Below are positions 14,718 to 23,046 of a DNA stretch of 31,440 bases, piece after piece. Below the pieces are notes generated by a model. The model was not told the origin of the DNA. It saw only the letters and a list, made by a program, of their open reading frames with translations, and searched no databases. This DNA comes from CAZJLN01 sp964540765. Its GTDB lineage: Bacteria > Chloroflexota > Anaerolineae > Anaerolineales > Anaerolineaceae. The number at the start of each line of letters is the position of its first letter. The stretch's first letter is position 1. The position numbers were made by a program, and so were the translations under genes. The stretch spans positions 1 to 31,440 of the forward strand of contig CAZINW010000023.1 of NCBI GenBank assembly GCA_964540765.1, in the 5' to 3' direction.

Positions 14718-14956
14718 GACCACCCATGTTTGGGAGGTCTCATATAATCAATATGTGTGTGGATACCACGCAGTCATCAATTATGGGAAGGCGCTTGTCA
14801 TGTAATCTTCAGTAAAAAGAAAACTGCATCCTTGGGCGAACCAATGATATAGCACAGTGGAATTATCAGAGAGTACTCAATGAATCTTCTGGAACATTCT
14901 GCCGGCTGGTCATTGAATTTACTAGAATTAATTCACTATTATTATGATTATTGGAT
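14718..14956. other. Intergenic region between hoxW and hypA
   Basis: About 240 bp without a convincing gene on either strand. Near its start, GACCACCC (14718-14725) and GGGAGGTC (14732-14739) form a hairpin with one internal A-A mismatch but no T-run, so a terminator is doubtful. The AT-rich right end forms an inverted repeat and promoter for hypA. Nothing else was recognised. Confidence 0.4.
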
Positions 14957-14965
14957 TATAATAAT
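14938..14965 (+). promoter_or_regulatory. Candidate hypA promoter inside an inverted repeat; possibly leaderless start
   Basis: ATTATTATGAT (14938-14948) and ATTATAATAAT (14955-14965) form an inverted repeat with one G-T wobble and a 6-nt loop. The right arm contains a consensus TATAAT (14957-14962). A start of transcription about 7 nt downstream would fall on the hypA ATG at 14969, and no Shine-Dalgarno sequence is present. TTCACT (14932-14937) is a poor -35 with a 19-bp spacer. Confidence 0.4.
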
Positions 14966-14968
14966 TGG

Positions 14969-15319
14969 ATGCATGAGCTATCAGTGACCGAAAACATTCT
15001 TAATATTGCATGTGAACATGCTGTAAAAGCGAATGCAAAAAACGTGACTGATATATATCTTGTAATCGGGCAGCTTTCTTCCATCATCGATGAATCAGTT
15101 CAGTTTTATTGGGATATCATCAGCAAAGGCAGCGTTTGTGAAAACGCCATTCTTCACTTTCGCCGTATTGCTGCCAGTCTTGAATGTTTGGATTGCCATC
15201 ATGAGTATTTGCTCGAAGGAGAACTGACCCCCTGTCCCTCCTGCAACAGCGCCAATGTGCGTTTTCTCACAGGAAACGAATTCTATATGGAGAGTATTGA
15301 CATTACCATTACACACTGA
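14969..15319 (+). CDS. hypA: Hydrogenase nickel incorporation protein HypA
   Basis: A 116-residue nickel metallochaperone that delivers Ni with HypB to the hydrogenase large subunit. It begins with the invariant MHE (His2 is the Ni ligand), followed by LSVTENILNIA. The zinc site is the pair CLDC and CPSC. An upstream in-frame TTG at 14951 would hide the essential N-terminal Met-His, so the ATG at 14969 is the true start. There is no ribosome binding site, and a -10 box sits 7 nt upstream, so the mRNA may be leaderless. It is the first gene of the hypABFCDE group and is separated from hoxW by 250 bp. Confidence 0.94.
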   Translation: MHELSVTENILNIACEHAVKANAKNVTDIYLVIGQLSSIIDESVQFYWDIISKGSVCENAILHFRRIAASLECLDCHHEYLLEGELTPCPSCNSANVRFLTGNEFYMESIDITITH

Positions 15320-15333
15320 AAAGAAGGAATACA

Positions 15334-16005
15334 ATGACAGAAAAAATACAAATAGTTCAAAATATCATGAGCGCAAATGATCACCTGGCAGCCAGGACTC
15401 ATCAGCGTTTATCTGACATGGATATTTATGCCATCAATCTTATGGCTTCACCAGGTGCCGGCAAAACCAGTTTCATCCTCTCAACCATCAAAGCACTGCC
15501 GCATCATATTCGATTGGGCGTGATTGAAGGCGATACAGCTCCGGTTACGATTGATTCAGACAAAGTCCGGCAGGTGGGTATCCCAGTCATCCAGATCAAT
15601 ACTGGTGGAGAATGCCATCTTGATGCGGTCATGGTTGAAAACGCACTCTCACACCTGCCGCTCAATGACCTGGATTTGATCATCGTCGAAAATGTGGGGA
15701 ACTTAATCTGCCCAGCCGCATTCAAACTTGGCACTCATGCCAATATTTTGGTCGCTTCCATTCCTGAAGGAGATGATAAACCCTATAAATACCCCAATAT
15801 TTATCGCGGTTTGGACGTGCTCATCATCAATAAGATCGATCTGATGCCATACATTGATTTTAGGATGGATTACTTCCGCCAGGGCGTTGAAATGCTTAAC
15901 CCAGGTCTGGTCACCTTTGAAGTCTCTTGCAAAACAGGGGAAGGTATCTCTGCCTGGTTGGATTGGCTCATGGACAAAGTGAACCATAAAACGACCAATT
16001 CGTAA
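15334..16005 (+). CDS. hypB: Hydrogenase nickel incorporation GTPase HypB
   Basis: GTPase of 223 aa that works with HypA in Ni insertion. The P-loop is ASPGAGKTS (38-46). Also present are GVIEGDTAPVTID, the metal-site motif GGECHLDA, ENVGNLICPA and the GTP-base motif NKIDLM. It lacks the long His-rich N-terminus and the N-terminal CxxCGC motif of some HypB proteins, so only the interface GTPase/metal site is expected to bind nickel. AGAAGGAA precedes the ATG. It follows hypA by 14 bp and is followed by hypF. Confidence 0.95.
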   Translation: MTEKIQIVQNIMSANDHLAARTHQRLSDMDIYAINLMASPGAGKTSFILSTIKALPHHIRLGVIEGDTAPVTIDSDKVRQVGIPVIQINTGGECHLDAVMVENALSHLPLNDLDLIIVENVGNLICPAAFKLGTHANILVASIPEGDDKPYKYPNIYRGLDVLIINKIDLMPYIDFRMDYFRQGVEMLNPGLVTFEVSCKTGEGISAWLDWLMDKVNHKTTNS

Positions 16006-16023
16006 GCTCAGTATTACATTTTC

Positions 16024-18309
16024 ATGACACAGGCTAATCAACTGATCCACATAACCGGCATCGTGCAGGGCGTAGGCTTTCGACCCTATGTTTACGGTCT
16101 GGCGCTCAAATATGTATTGACAGGATGGGTTCGCAATACAAGCCGTGGCGTTGAAATTGAAGTAAGCGGTGAACTTGACCACATCAACCAATTTACAGCC
16201 TATTTAAGCGCCTTTCCACCCCCATTGGCACAAATAGACAGTTTCACATCTCAACCCGCTCCTTTTAGCCCTTTTTCTCGCTTTGAGATACTTTACAGTG
16301 TGGATTACAATGCTGACTTCATGCCAGTCTCTCCCGATATTGCCATCTGCGCAGACTGCCGCAAGGAATTATTTGATCCGTCTGATCGCAGATTCCGTTA
16401 TCCCTTTATTAATTGCACCAACTGTGGACCTCGTTTTACGATCATCCATCATATCCCCTATGATCGTCTAAACACAAGCATGTCCAAATTCCCATTGTGT
16501 TCAGACTGTCAAAAAGAATATCAGGATCCACTGGACAGGCGTTTTCATGCGCAACCAGTGGCTTGCCCGGTATGCGGACCAAAGGTCTGGCTGGAATTGA
16601 ATGGGAATCAGTTGGCTGTGGAAGACGAAGCCATAAAACTCACGCGTCGATGGATCAAGGAAGGAAAGATTATTGCAGTCAAAGGTTTGGGTGGATTTCA
16701 CCTTGCCTGTGATGCGTCCAATCCGATGGCAGTTCAGAGCTTGCGAAATCGCAAAAAGCGTTCTGATAAACCCTTTGCATTGATGGCTTTTGATCTGAAG
16801 ACGATCGAGCACTTCGTCGAAGTAAGTGACAGCGCCAGGGGTTTGCTGATGTCCCCACAGGCACCCATTGTTCTAATGCCTCCATTGGAGACGGCGTTTG
16901 ATATGCTTAACCTATGCGCTCCTAGACAAAATAAACTTGGTTTTCTTCTGCCCTACACCCCTTTGCATCTACTTCTCCTTGAGCCCGCATCAGACTTTCC
17001 TGAAGTCCTGGTCATGACCAGCGCCAATTTGAGCGAGGAACCCATTGCTTACAAGAATAAACAGGCACTTTCACAATTGAAGGAACTTGCAGATGCTTTT
17101 TTAATGCATGATCGCCCCATCCATATGCGTGTTGATGATTCTGTCTTCACTCTCCTGGATGAAAAACCTTATCCAATTCGTCGTTCGAGAGGGTATGCAC
17201 CTAATCCAATCCGTCTGCCAATCGAAATACCATCCATCTTGGGGACAGGGTCTTTGTTAAAAAACACTTTCTGCCTCACCAGGGATCGCTATGCTTTCAT
17301 CAGTCACTACATTGGCGACCTGGAAAACCATGAGACCTTACAATCATATGAATCAGCCATCAAACATTATCAGGATCTTTTCAGGATCACACCCGGGTTG
17401 ATTGCGTGTGATATGCATCCTGATTATTTGGCAACCCAATATGCTATGGAACGTCAGAGAAAAGAGAACATCCCATTAATTCTCGTGCAGCATCATCATG
17501 CACACATTGCTGCATGCCTGGCTGAAAACCAATGGGATTCTTGTGAGCCGGTGATTGGTCTCAGCTATGACGGAACCGGGTATGGTACAGATGGACATAT
17601 CTGGGGTGGAGAGATTCTGATCGCTTCCTATAAGAAATTTCAACGTCGCTTCCATCTTGAATATGTGGCGATGCCTGGCGGCGACCTCGCCGTGAAAAAA
17701 CCCTCCCGCATGGCGATCAGCCAGTTGACTGCTTCGGGCATTGAGCTGGACAAACGCCTGCCACCAGTTTCTGCACTTTCTGATATGGAGATCGACGCCG
17801 TCCAGCATCAAATTCAGGCCGGGATCAATACACCGCTGACTTCATCCATGGGTCGCCTGTTTGATGCAGTCGCAGCTTTGATCGGCATCCGCCAAAAAGT
17901 AAATTACGAAGGTCAAGCCGCCATTGAGCTTGAAGCAATTGCAGATCTGGCTGAATTGGGTTACTATTCTCTGGAATTGAGTGAACAACAAATTCTTACA
18001 AAACAGCTTTTTGTCGCCATCGCCAGAGATCTTTTGAATGATGTACCTGTCAGCAGGATTTCTGCGAAGTTCCATCAGGCAATTGTAAACGTCTCATTGG
18101 AAGCATGCAAACAGATCCGCCGTGAAACAAGTATCAATTATGTTGCAATCAGCGGTGGTGTATGGCAAAATTTATATTTGATGAGCCATATCCTGCCTGA
18201 ATTGCGTAAAGCAGGTTTTCAGCCACTCATTCATCATCAACTGCCACCAAATGATGCCTGCATTGCCTTGGGGCAGGTGATGATCGCTGCTCATGCAGGC
18301 TTTATTTAA
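16024..18309 (+). CDS. hypF: Carbamoyltransferase HypF
   Basis: A 761-residue enzyme that makes the cyanide ligands of the NiFe site by transferring carbamoyl from carbamoyl phosphate to HypE. Domains in order: acylphosphatase (VQGVGFRPYVYGLA near residues 13-26); two zinc-finger units (CADC...CTNCGPRF and CSDC...CPVCGPKV, about 107-190); a YrdC-like domain (about 200-390); and a Kae1/TobZ-like carbamoyltransferase domain containing HHHAHIAACLAE and SYDGTGYGTDG. Length is normal. No clear ribosome binding site precedes the ATG, which lies 18 nt after the hypB stop. Confidence 0.96.
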   Translation: MTQANQLIHITGIVQGVGFRPYVYGLALKYVLTGWVRNTSRGVEIEVSGELDHINQFTAYLSAFPPPLAQIDSFTSQPAPFSPFSRFEILYSVDYNADFMPVSPDIAICADCRKELFDPSDRRFRYPFINCTNCGPRFTIIHHIPYDRLNTSMSKFPLCSDCQKEYQDPLDRRFHAQPVACPVCGPKVWLELNGNQLAVEDEAIKLTRRWIKEGKIIAVKGLGGFHLACDASNPMAVQSLRNRKKRSDKPFALMAFDLKTIEHFVEVSDSARGLLMSPQAPIVLMPPLETAFDMLNLCAPRQNKLGFLLPYTPLHLLLLEPASDFPEVLVMTSANLSEEPIAYKNKQALSQLKELADAFLMHDRPIHMRVDDSVFTLLDEKPYPIRRSRGYAPNPIRLPIEIPSILGTGSLLKNTFCLTRDRYAFISHYIGDLENHETLQSYESAIKHYQDLFRITPGLIACDMHPDYLATQYAMERQRKENIPLILVQHHHAHIAACLAENQWDSCEPVIGLSYDGTGYGTDGHIWGGEILIASYKKFQRRFHLEYVAMPGGDLAVKKPSRMAISQLTASGIELDKRLPPVSALSDMEIDAVQHQIQAGINTPLTSSMGRLFDAVAALIGIRQKVNYEGQAAIELEAIADLAELGYYSLELSEQQILTKQLFVAIARDLLNDVPVSRISAKFHQAIVNVSLEACKQIRRETSINYVAISGGVWQNLYLMSHILPELRKAGFQPLIHHQLPPNDACIALGQVMIAAHAGFI

Positions 18310-18325
18310 AATATAAGGAGTTTTT

Positions 18326-18574
18326 ATGTGTCTGGGTATTCCAGGAAAGATCATTGAGATTTACAATTTTTCAGGCACAAAAATGGCAAAAGTAGATTTT
18401 GGGGGAGTAATCCAGGAAGTCTGCATTGAAACCATCCCCGAAGCAGAGGTTGGCAATTACACGATTGTGCATGCCGGGTTTGCATTGAATTTATTGTCCG
18501 AAGAAGACGCTGAAGAGACGATTTCAATCCTGCAAGAAATGTCCAGATTGGCAGATTTGGAAGATAATTCTTAG
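18326..18574 (+). CDS. hypC: Hydrogenase assembly chaperone HypC
   Basis: An 82-residue chaperone that, with HypD, carries the Fe(CN)2CO unit to the large subunit. It begins with the invariant MCLGIPGKI; Cys2 binds the iron. The middle has the family HAGFALNLLSEEDAEET segment. AAGGAG precedes the ATG at proper distance. It lies 16 bp after hypF and 7 bp before hypD. Confidence 0.95.
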   Translation: MCLGIPGKIIEIYNFSGTKMAKVDFGGVIQEVCIETIPEAEVGNYTIVHAGFALNLLSEEDAEETISILQEMSRLADLEDNS

Positions 18575-18581
18575 GCAATAA

Positions 18582-19691
18582 GTGACCAGGAAAATGGACA
18601 TCCTTACATCGTTCCGCAATGCTGATCTTACGAAAAAACTTTTGAATCAAATCCATCAACGCATCACCCAACCATGGAAAATTATGGAAATTTGTGGCGG
18701 GCAAACACATGCCATCATGCAATATGGAATTGACCAATTACTCCCTCCGGAAATTGAGTTGATCCATGGACCAGGTTGTCCAGTTTGTGTGACCTCGTTG
18801 GAGCTGATCGACCAGGCCATACAAATCGCCCGGCAGCCCGGGGTCATCTTCACGTCCTTCGGAGATATGTTGCGGGTGCCTGGTTCATCCCAGGATCTAT
18901 TATCAGCAAGGGCAGATGGGGGAGATGTCCGCGTGGTCTATTCTCCGCTAGATGCAGTCAAACTTGCGCAGGCTAATCCAGACAGGCAGGTCATTTTTTT
19001 TGGTGTTGGTTTTGAAACCACCGTGCCTGCCATCGCCATGAGCGTTTCGCATGCATCCCGGGAAAAGATCCACAATTTCAGTATCATTCCTGCCAATGTG
19101 CTTGTTCCTCCTGCCATGCACGCGATCCTGGATAGTCCGGATTGCCAAATCAATGCTTTTCTCGCTGCAGGGCATGTTTGCGCAGTCATGGGATATTGGC
19201 AATATGAACCCATTGCCGAACAGTATCACTGCCCCATTGTCGTAACCGGCTTTGAACCCTTGGACTTGGCGAACGGAATCCTGATGGCAGTAAACCAACT
19301 TGAAGAAAGACGTTTCAAAGTGGAGAATGCGTATTCACGCGCAGTTACCCGTGAGGGCAATCAGACAGCACAAGCCATGATCGAAAAAATTTTTCGACCA
19401 GTTGATCAAAATTGGCGTGGGATAGGCACCATCCCACTTTCCGGTCTTGGATTACGTGATGAATTTCAGTCATACGATGCCATCCAGCGTTTTCACCTGC
19501 AATCAGTAAAAGTTGAAGAATCTCCTCTGTGCATGGCTGGTCAGGTTCTGCAAGGTTTGATAAAACCGGTTGAATGTCCTGCTTTTGGAAAGGAATGCAC
19601 GCCCAGAGCACCACTTGGAGCACCGATGGTATCCTCAGAAGGCACCTGTGCTGCTTACTACCGCTATAATCGAGACCACGATGATGAATAA
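18582..19691 (+). CDS. hypD: Fe-S protein HypD
   Basis: A 369-residue scaffold with a [4Fe-4S] cluster and redox thiols, on which the Fe(CN)2CO unit is assembled. Conserved cysteines appear in EICGGQTHA (C38) and HGPGCPVCVTS (C66, C69). FGVGFETTVP, AGHVCAVMG and VTGFEPLD are further family blocks. The C-terminal cluster-binding region has SPLCMAGQVLQG, ECPAFGKEC and SSEGTCAAYYRY. The GTG at 18582 has TAGG with 6-nt spacing; an ATG at 18594 is possible but sits only about 2 nt after AGGA. Its end overlaps the start of hypE. Confidence 0.95.
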   Translation: MTRKMDILTSFRNADLTKKLLNQIHQRITQPWKIMEICGGQTHAIMQYGIDQLLPPEIELIHGPGCPVCVTSLELIDQAIQIARQPGVIFTSFGDMLRVPGSSQDLLSARADGGDVRVVYSPLDAVKLAQANPDRQVIFFGVGFETTVPAIAMSVSHASREKIHNFSIIPANVLVPPAMHAILDSPDCQINAFLAAGHVCAVMGYWQYEPIAEQYHCPIVVTGFEPLDLANGILMAVNQLEERRFKVENAYSRAVTREGNQTAQAMIEKIFRPVDQNWRGIGTIPLSGLGLRDEFQSYDAIQRFHLQSVKVEESPLCMAGQVLQGLIKPVECPAFGKECTPRAPLGAPMVSSEGTCAAYYRYNRDHDDE

Positions 19692-20751
19692 ACAATCTCC
19701 CAACCCGCAAAATCTGGTTTGCCCCGTCCCGCTGAGGCACAACGAAAAAATTGTGATCGGGCATGGCAGTGGTGGTTTGATGACTTCCGACCTGATCAAG
19801 GAGATTTTTCAATCTCATTTTTCAAATCCAATTTTGGATTTGGGTAACGACGCAGCCGTCATCAGTCTTCAACACACTTCTGGAAGGTTGGTAACTTCGA
19901 CGGATGCACACATTGTTTCGCCGCTTTTCTTTCCGGGTGGTGATATTGGTCGGCTGGCTGTTTGCGGAACGGTCAATGACGTCGCCATGCTTGGTGCAAA
20001 ACCTCTTTACCTGACAGCCTCTTTTATCATTGAAGAAGGTCTTCCAATCGACGCCCTGGAAAAGATCGTGCAATCCATGCAAGCCGCTTGTATTGAAGCG
20101 GGCGTAGCCATTGTGGCTGGTGACACGAAAGTGACCGAAAAAGGAAAGTGCGATGAGCTTTTCATCAGTACAACGGGAATAGGCTGGCTGCCTGATGGAA
20201 AAGAGATAGGCGGACAGTATGCAAAGGTGGGTGACGCTGTGATCATCTCCGGCACTCTTGGCGATCACGGCATTGCGGTTCTCCAAGCACGCGGTGACCT
20301 CGGTTTCCAAACTGACATTCAATCTGATGTTGCACCGCTCAATAAAATGCTTGAGAACCTGGGACTGGAAATACCTGAAATCCATGTCCTGCGTGATCCA
20401 ACCCGCGGCGGTTTGGGCACAACTTTGGTCGAGATCGCACATCAATCCCACGTTTCCATCCAAATAGAAGAGCAATTCCTACCAGTCCGATCTGATGTTA
20501 AGACAGCCTGTGAGATGCTTGGGTTTGATCCCATTTACATTGCCAATGAAGGTAAAGCAGTCATTCTTCTTCCTGATAACCAGGCTGAGAGAGCTCTGGA
20601 AGTTCTTCATGAACATGCTTACGGTAAAAACGCAGTACGAATTGGGTCTGTGATCAACGACACCCACAGTCGGGTGCTTCTTCATACACAACTTGGCTCC
20701 AACAGGGTCATAGGAATGCTTTCAGGTGAGATGCTTCCTCGCATCTGCTGA
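19681..20751 (+). CDS. hypE: Carbamoyl dehydratase HypE
   Basis: ATP-dependent enzyme that dehydrates the HypF-delivered carbamoyl group to cyanide on its C-terminal Cys. The protein (356 aa from the first of two adjacent ATGs) begins the PurM-like fold with IVIGHGSGGLMTSDLIKE, then LDLGNDAAV, VAGDTKVTEKGK and RDPTRGGLGTTLVEIA. It ends in the essential PRIC. A long upstream extension of the frame lies entirely within hypD and has no family similarity. The start overlaps hypD by 11 bp (ATGATGAATAA), implying coupling. It is the last gene of the hyp set. Confidence 0.95.
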   Translation: MMNKQSPNPQNLVCPVPLRHNEKIVIGHGSGGLMTSDLIKEIFQSHFSNPILDLGNDAAVISLQHTSGRLVTSTDAHIVSPLFFPGGDIGRLAVCGTVNDVAMLGAKPLYLTASFIIEEGLPIDALEKIVQSMQAACIEAGVAIVAGDTKVTEKGKCDELFISTTGIGWLPDGKEIGGQYAKVGDAVIISGTLGDHGIAVLQARGDLGFQTDIQSDVAPLNKMLENLGLEIPEIHVLRDPTRGGLGTTLVEIAHQSHVSIQIEEQFLPVRSDVKTACEMLGFDPIYIANEGKAVILLPDNQAERALEVLHEHAYGKNAVRIGSVINDTHSRVLLHTQLGSNRVIGMLSGEMLPRIC

Positions 20752-20765
20752 ACCCTGTGCACTGC

Positions 20766-20793
20766 TTGACAAATTCATTCCAGTCGTTATACT
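20766..20793 (+). promoter_or_regulatory. Strong sigma70-type promoter for methyltransferase-deacetylase pair
   Basis: A perfect TTGACA (20766-20771), 16-bp spacer and TATACT (20788-20793) start 15 nt after the hypE stop. The predicted start near 20800 gives a leader of about 25 nt before the ATG at 20826. It should separate expression of the next two genes from the hyp operon. Confidence 0.75.
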
Positions 20794-20825
20794 TATTTTT
20801 CTATGATCTATCAGAGGTAAAAAAA

Positions 20826-21626
20826 ATGAAAATCGAATTTCAAGAGACAACTGATGACCTGCTTAAACGGATCAATATCCACGACCGATTTGGATCTCGC
20901 AGCATTGACACATGGATGTTGGAAATTCTCGATCTCAAACCCGGTATCAAGATCCTCGATTTAGGCTGTGGCGCGGGCAAACAATGCTTTTCATATTATG
21001 CATACTTAAATGGGGATGCTGAAATAACCGGAACAGATGGATCAGAAGACCTGCTGGAACAAGCAAGGCTGGAAAACAAGAAAACCAATGACAGCATTTC
21101 TTATGTCCAACTTGATTTTAATAAACCTTTTGAGCTGCCTAAAAATCATTTTGACTTGGAATCCTGCTGCTTTGCTATTTATTATGCACAAGATATTCCC
21201 TTTACCATCTCTGAAATGCACCGGGTGCTAAAACCAGGCGGAAGATTATTCACGACGGGGCCCATGCCTCAAAATAAGGCTGTCTTTTATGACATTATCA
21301 CTGAAGCCACCGGAAAACCCATCCCCCCCATGCCCGGCAGTTCACGCTACAGTACAGAAATTCACGGAACGATTGAAAACCTCTTCAGCAAAGTAGAAAC
21401 GCATATCTTTGAAAATCCTCTCGTCTTTGACAGTGCCCAACCTTTTATCGAATACACACGCGCCTCACTCTCAGAAGATCGCAAATTATGGAACAGCTTC
21501 TTTACCACACATGAAGATTTTGAAAAGATCATGTCCAAGATTAGTGCAGTCGCAAAATCCCGCATTGAGAAAGATGGTATCTTGGTCATGACAAAAGTGG
21601 TAGGCGGTTTTCTCGCGACAAAATAA
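20826..21626 (+). CDS. Class I SAM-dependent methyltransferase
   Basis: A soluble 266-residue methyltransferase with a Rossmann-fold SAM site: motif I ILDLGCGAGKQ (near residue 41), the acidic loop of TGTDGSEDLLEQA, and a motif-IV-like LESCCFAIYYAQD. EMHRVLKPGGRLFTTGPMP is the typical post-IV block of Methyltransf_11 proteins. The C-terminal 100 residues are not informative about substrate. The ATG at 20826 has AGAGGT upstream; the frame is open back to 20757, but that part carries the promoter. A PIG-L deacetylase gene follows 8 nt later. The pair suggests modification of a sugar or glycoconjugate, which is an inference. Confidence 0.85.
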   Translation: MKIEFQETTDDLLKRINIHDRFGSRSIDTWMLEILDLKPGIKILDLGCGAGKQCFSYYAYLNGDAEITGTDGSEDLLEQARLENKKTNDSISYVQLDFNKPFELPKNHFDLESCCFAIYYAQDIPFTISEMHRVLKPGGRLFTTGPMPQNKAVFYDIITEATGKPIPPMPGSSRYSTEIHGTIENLFSKVETHIFENPLVFDSAQPFIEYTRASLSEDRKLWNSFFTTHEDFEKIMSKISAVAKSRIEKDGILVMTKVVGGFLATK

Positions 21627-21634
21627 GGAACTTG

Positions 21635-22276
21635 ATGAACCACAACATGACTTTCTTCGGTAAGAATATTTTATTTTTGGGGGCCCACCCTGATGATATT
21701 GAGTTGGGTTGTGGCGCACTGATTGCAGATATCATTGATCACACCAATATCCTTTGCTTTACTTTTTCTGACAATCAGAAAAACCCTGATCTTCAGAACC
21801 TGGTTGAAGAACATTACAACAGCATGTTGGTATTGGGATTGAACAAAGAACATGTTATATTGGATCAGTTCACTACACGCCGTTTTCCAGATTATCGACA
21901 GGAGATACTTGAGAAAATGATCCAGCTCAATCGGCATCTCCATCCTGAAATTGTTTTTGTACACACCTCACAGGATATCCATCAAGACCACGCAACTGTC
22001 ACCCAGGAAGCCATGCGGGCGTTCAGGGGGACGACAGTTCTTGGATTTGATGTTCTGCGCAGCAGTTATGATTTCTTTCCCCATTTTCTCGTTGAAGTTT
22101 CAGAAGCAGCTGTCCAAAAGAAAATTGATGCACTGGCTGAATATAAGACTTATCGCGATCGCTATTATTTCAGCCCTGAAGTGACCCGTTCCACTGCCAT
22201 ACGCCATGGTGCCCTGGCAGAGAGGCCATATGCTGAAGGGTTTGATATTATTAGAATCGTTGGGAAATTTGGATAA
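21635..22276 (+). CDS. PIG-L/LmbE family N-acetylglucosamine deacetylase-like protein
   Basis: A 213-residue zinc hydrolase of the LmbE/PIG-L family, which removes acetyl groups from GlcNAc-containing compounds. The metal motif AHPDDIELGCG is near the N-terminus, and the second motif HTSQDIHQDHATVTQEA carries the third metal ligand. No signal peptide is seen. AAGGAA precedes the ATG at 21635. An in-frame TTG directly before it (21632) is less likely. It is coupled to the methyltransferase and ends 11 bp from the convergent Rieske gene. Substrate unknown. Confidence 0.88.
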   Translation: MNHNMTFFGKNILFLGAHPDDIELGCGALIADIIDHTNILCFTFSDNQKNPDLQNLVEEHYNSMLVLGLNKEHVILDQFTTRRFPDYRQEILEKMIQLNRHLHPEIVFVHTSQDIHQDHATVTQEAMRAFRGTTVLGFDVLRSSYDFFPHFLVEVSEAAVQKKIDALAEYKTYRDRYYFSPEVTRSTAIRHGALAERPYAEGFDIIRIVGKFG

Positions 22277-22287
22277 ACGCCAATAAG

Positions 22288-22629
22288 CTAGTCAGGTTCC
22301 AAAATACCAATTTCAATCGTGTTTTTATTGATCCTTACAGGATAACTCTCAACATCCTTGATTGCAGGAAGACTTAATACCATGCCATTGCGCACATCAA
22401 ATCTGGCACCATGGCATGGACACACTATTTCGTACCCATCAAGTTCGCCATCGCCAAGTTGGCAAGTTTCATGTGAGCAAACATCAGCAATGGCGTAGAC
22501 TTCGCCGTCGATATTGAACATTACGATCGCATTTTTACCGACTTCTATAAACAATCTCTCTCCTGAGGGCAGATCATCAACACTGCATATGGGTAGAAAT
22601 TGAAAATGATCATCAACTGTTTTTTTCAT
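22288..22629 (-). CDS. Rieske-type [2Fe-2S] ferredoxin
   Basis: A small soluble Rieske protein, 113 aa, of the NirD/dioxygenase-ferredoxin kind. The ligands are in VCSHETCQLGDG (C-x-H) and EIVCPCHGARFD (C-x2-H). No membrane anchor or signal peptide is present, so it is not a bc1-type Rieske subunit. GGAAGG precedes the ATG with 5-nt spacing. It lies downstream of the SUF genes on the same strand; Rieske proteins of this type are often linked to suf loci. It could be an electron donor or a client of SUF. Confidence 0.92.
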   Translation of the reverse strand: MKKTVDDHFQFLPICSVDDLPSGERLFIEVGKNAIVMFNIDGEVYAIADVCSHETCQLGDGELDGYEIVCPCHGARFDVRNGMVLSLPAIKDVESYPVRINKNTIEIGILEPD

Positions 22630-22652
22630 AGTTGCCTTCCTTGTTTAAACCG

Positions 22653-22679
22653 GAACGTCCCATTCATTTTGGGACGTTC
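22653..22679. terminator. Hairpin between small SH3-like gene and Rieske gene
   Basis: A perfect 10-bp stem (GAACGTCCCA 22653-22662 with TGGGACGTTC 22670-22679) with a 7-nt loop. On the minus strand it is followed by CGGTTTAAAC, a poor T-run. It may be a weak terminator or an mRNA-processing/stability structure in the leader of the Rieske gene. Confidence 0.45.
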
Positions 22680-22702
22680 AAATATTAATTGGATTATCCA
22701 AG

Positions 22703-22987
22703 CTAATAGCTCACCAGCCTGGAGGTTGATCGTTTTGTTAACCTGATATGCGTCGAATCATATGGAAACCACAAGATATGATCAGGCACCATCCAACCAT
22801 CTGTGAGATAAACATTGGAGCGAAACTGAACAGCCACCATTTTGTCATCAACTTGGACTACAGTGCCACGCAACCATCCTTTTATACGGATATTGTTCTT
22901 TTCATGATCACAATTCACTTCCACATGATCACCTACCTCGAATTTTTTTTCTTCGTCAGGGGGTCGCATGTATAATCCAGGGGTCAT
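22703..22987 (-). CDS. Small conserved hypothetical protein with SH3-like beta fold
   Basis: I do not recognise a characterised family. The 94-residue protein is rich in beta-prone stretches (KFEVGDHVEVNCDH, GWLRGTVVQVDDKMVAVQF, YLTDGWMVPDHILWFPYDS) that resemble an SH3/KOW-like barrel. It has one cysteine, no signal peptide and no membrane segment. The start is supported by AAGGAGG with 5-nt spacing. It lies 59 bp after sufD on the same strand and before the Rieske gene, so it may be part of the SUF transcript. Any role in Fe-S biogenesis is only a guess from position. Confidence 0.75.
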   Translation of the reverse strand: MTPGLYMRPPDEEKKFEVGDHVEVNCDHEKNNIRIKGWLRGTVVQVDDKMVAVQFRSNVYLTDGWMVPDHILWFPYDSTHIRLTKRSTSRLVSY

Positions 22988-23046
22988 CTTGCCTCCTTGT
23001 TATTCTTATATTCTCACTTCATTTTAGCAGAAACTCATTATATTTT

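Noticed and set aside
14718..14739. Terminator after hoxW
   Set aside because: The hairpin has an internal A-A mismatch and no T-run, so it was mentioned only as part of the intergenic region.
19570..19680. Upstream extension of the hypE frame
   Set aside because: Lies within hypD, has no HypE similarity, and the normal start overlaps the hypD stop as usual for coupled genes.
19822..20475. A 217-codon minus-strand frame opposite hypE
   Set aside because: Antisense to a clear HypE gene; no family resemblance.
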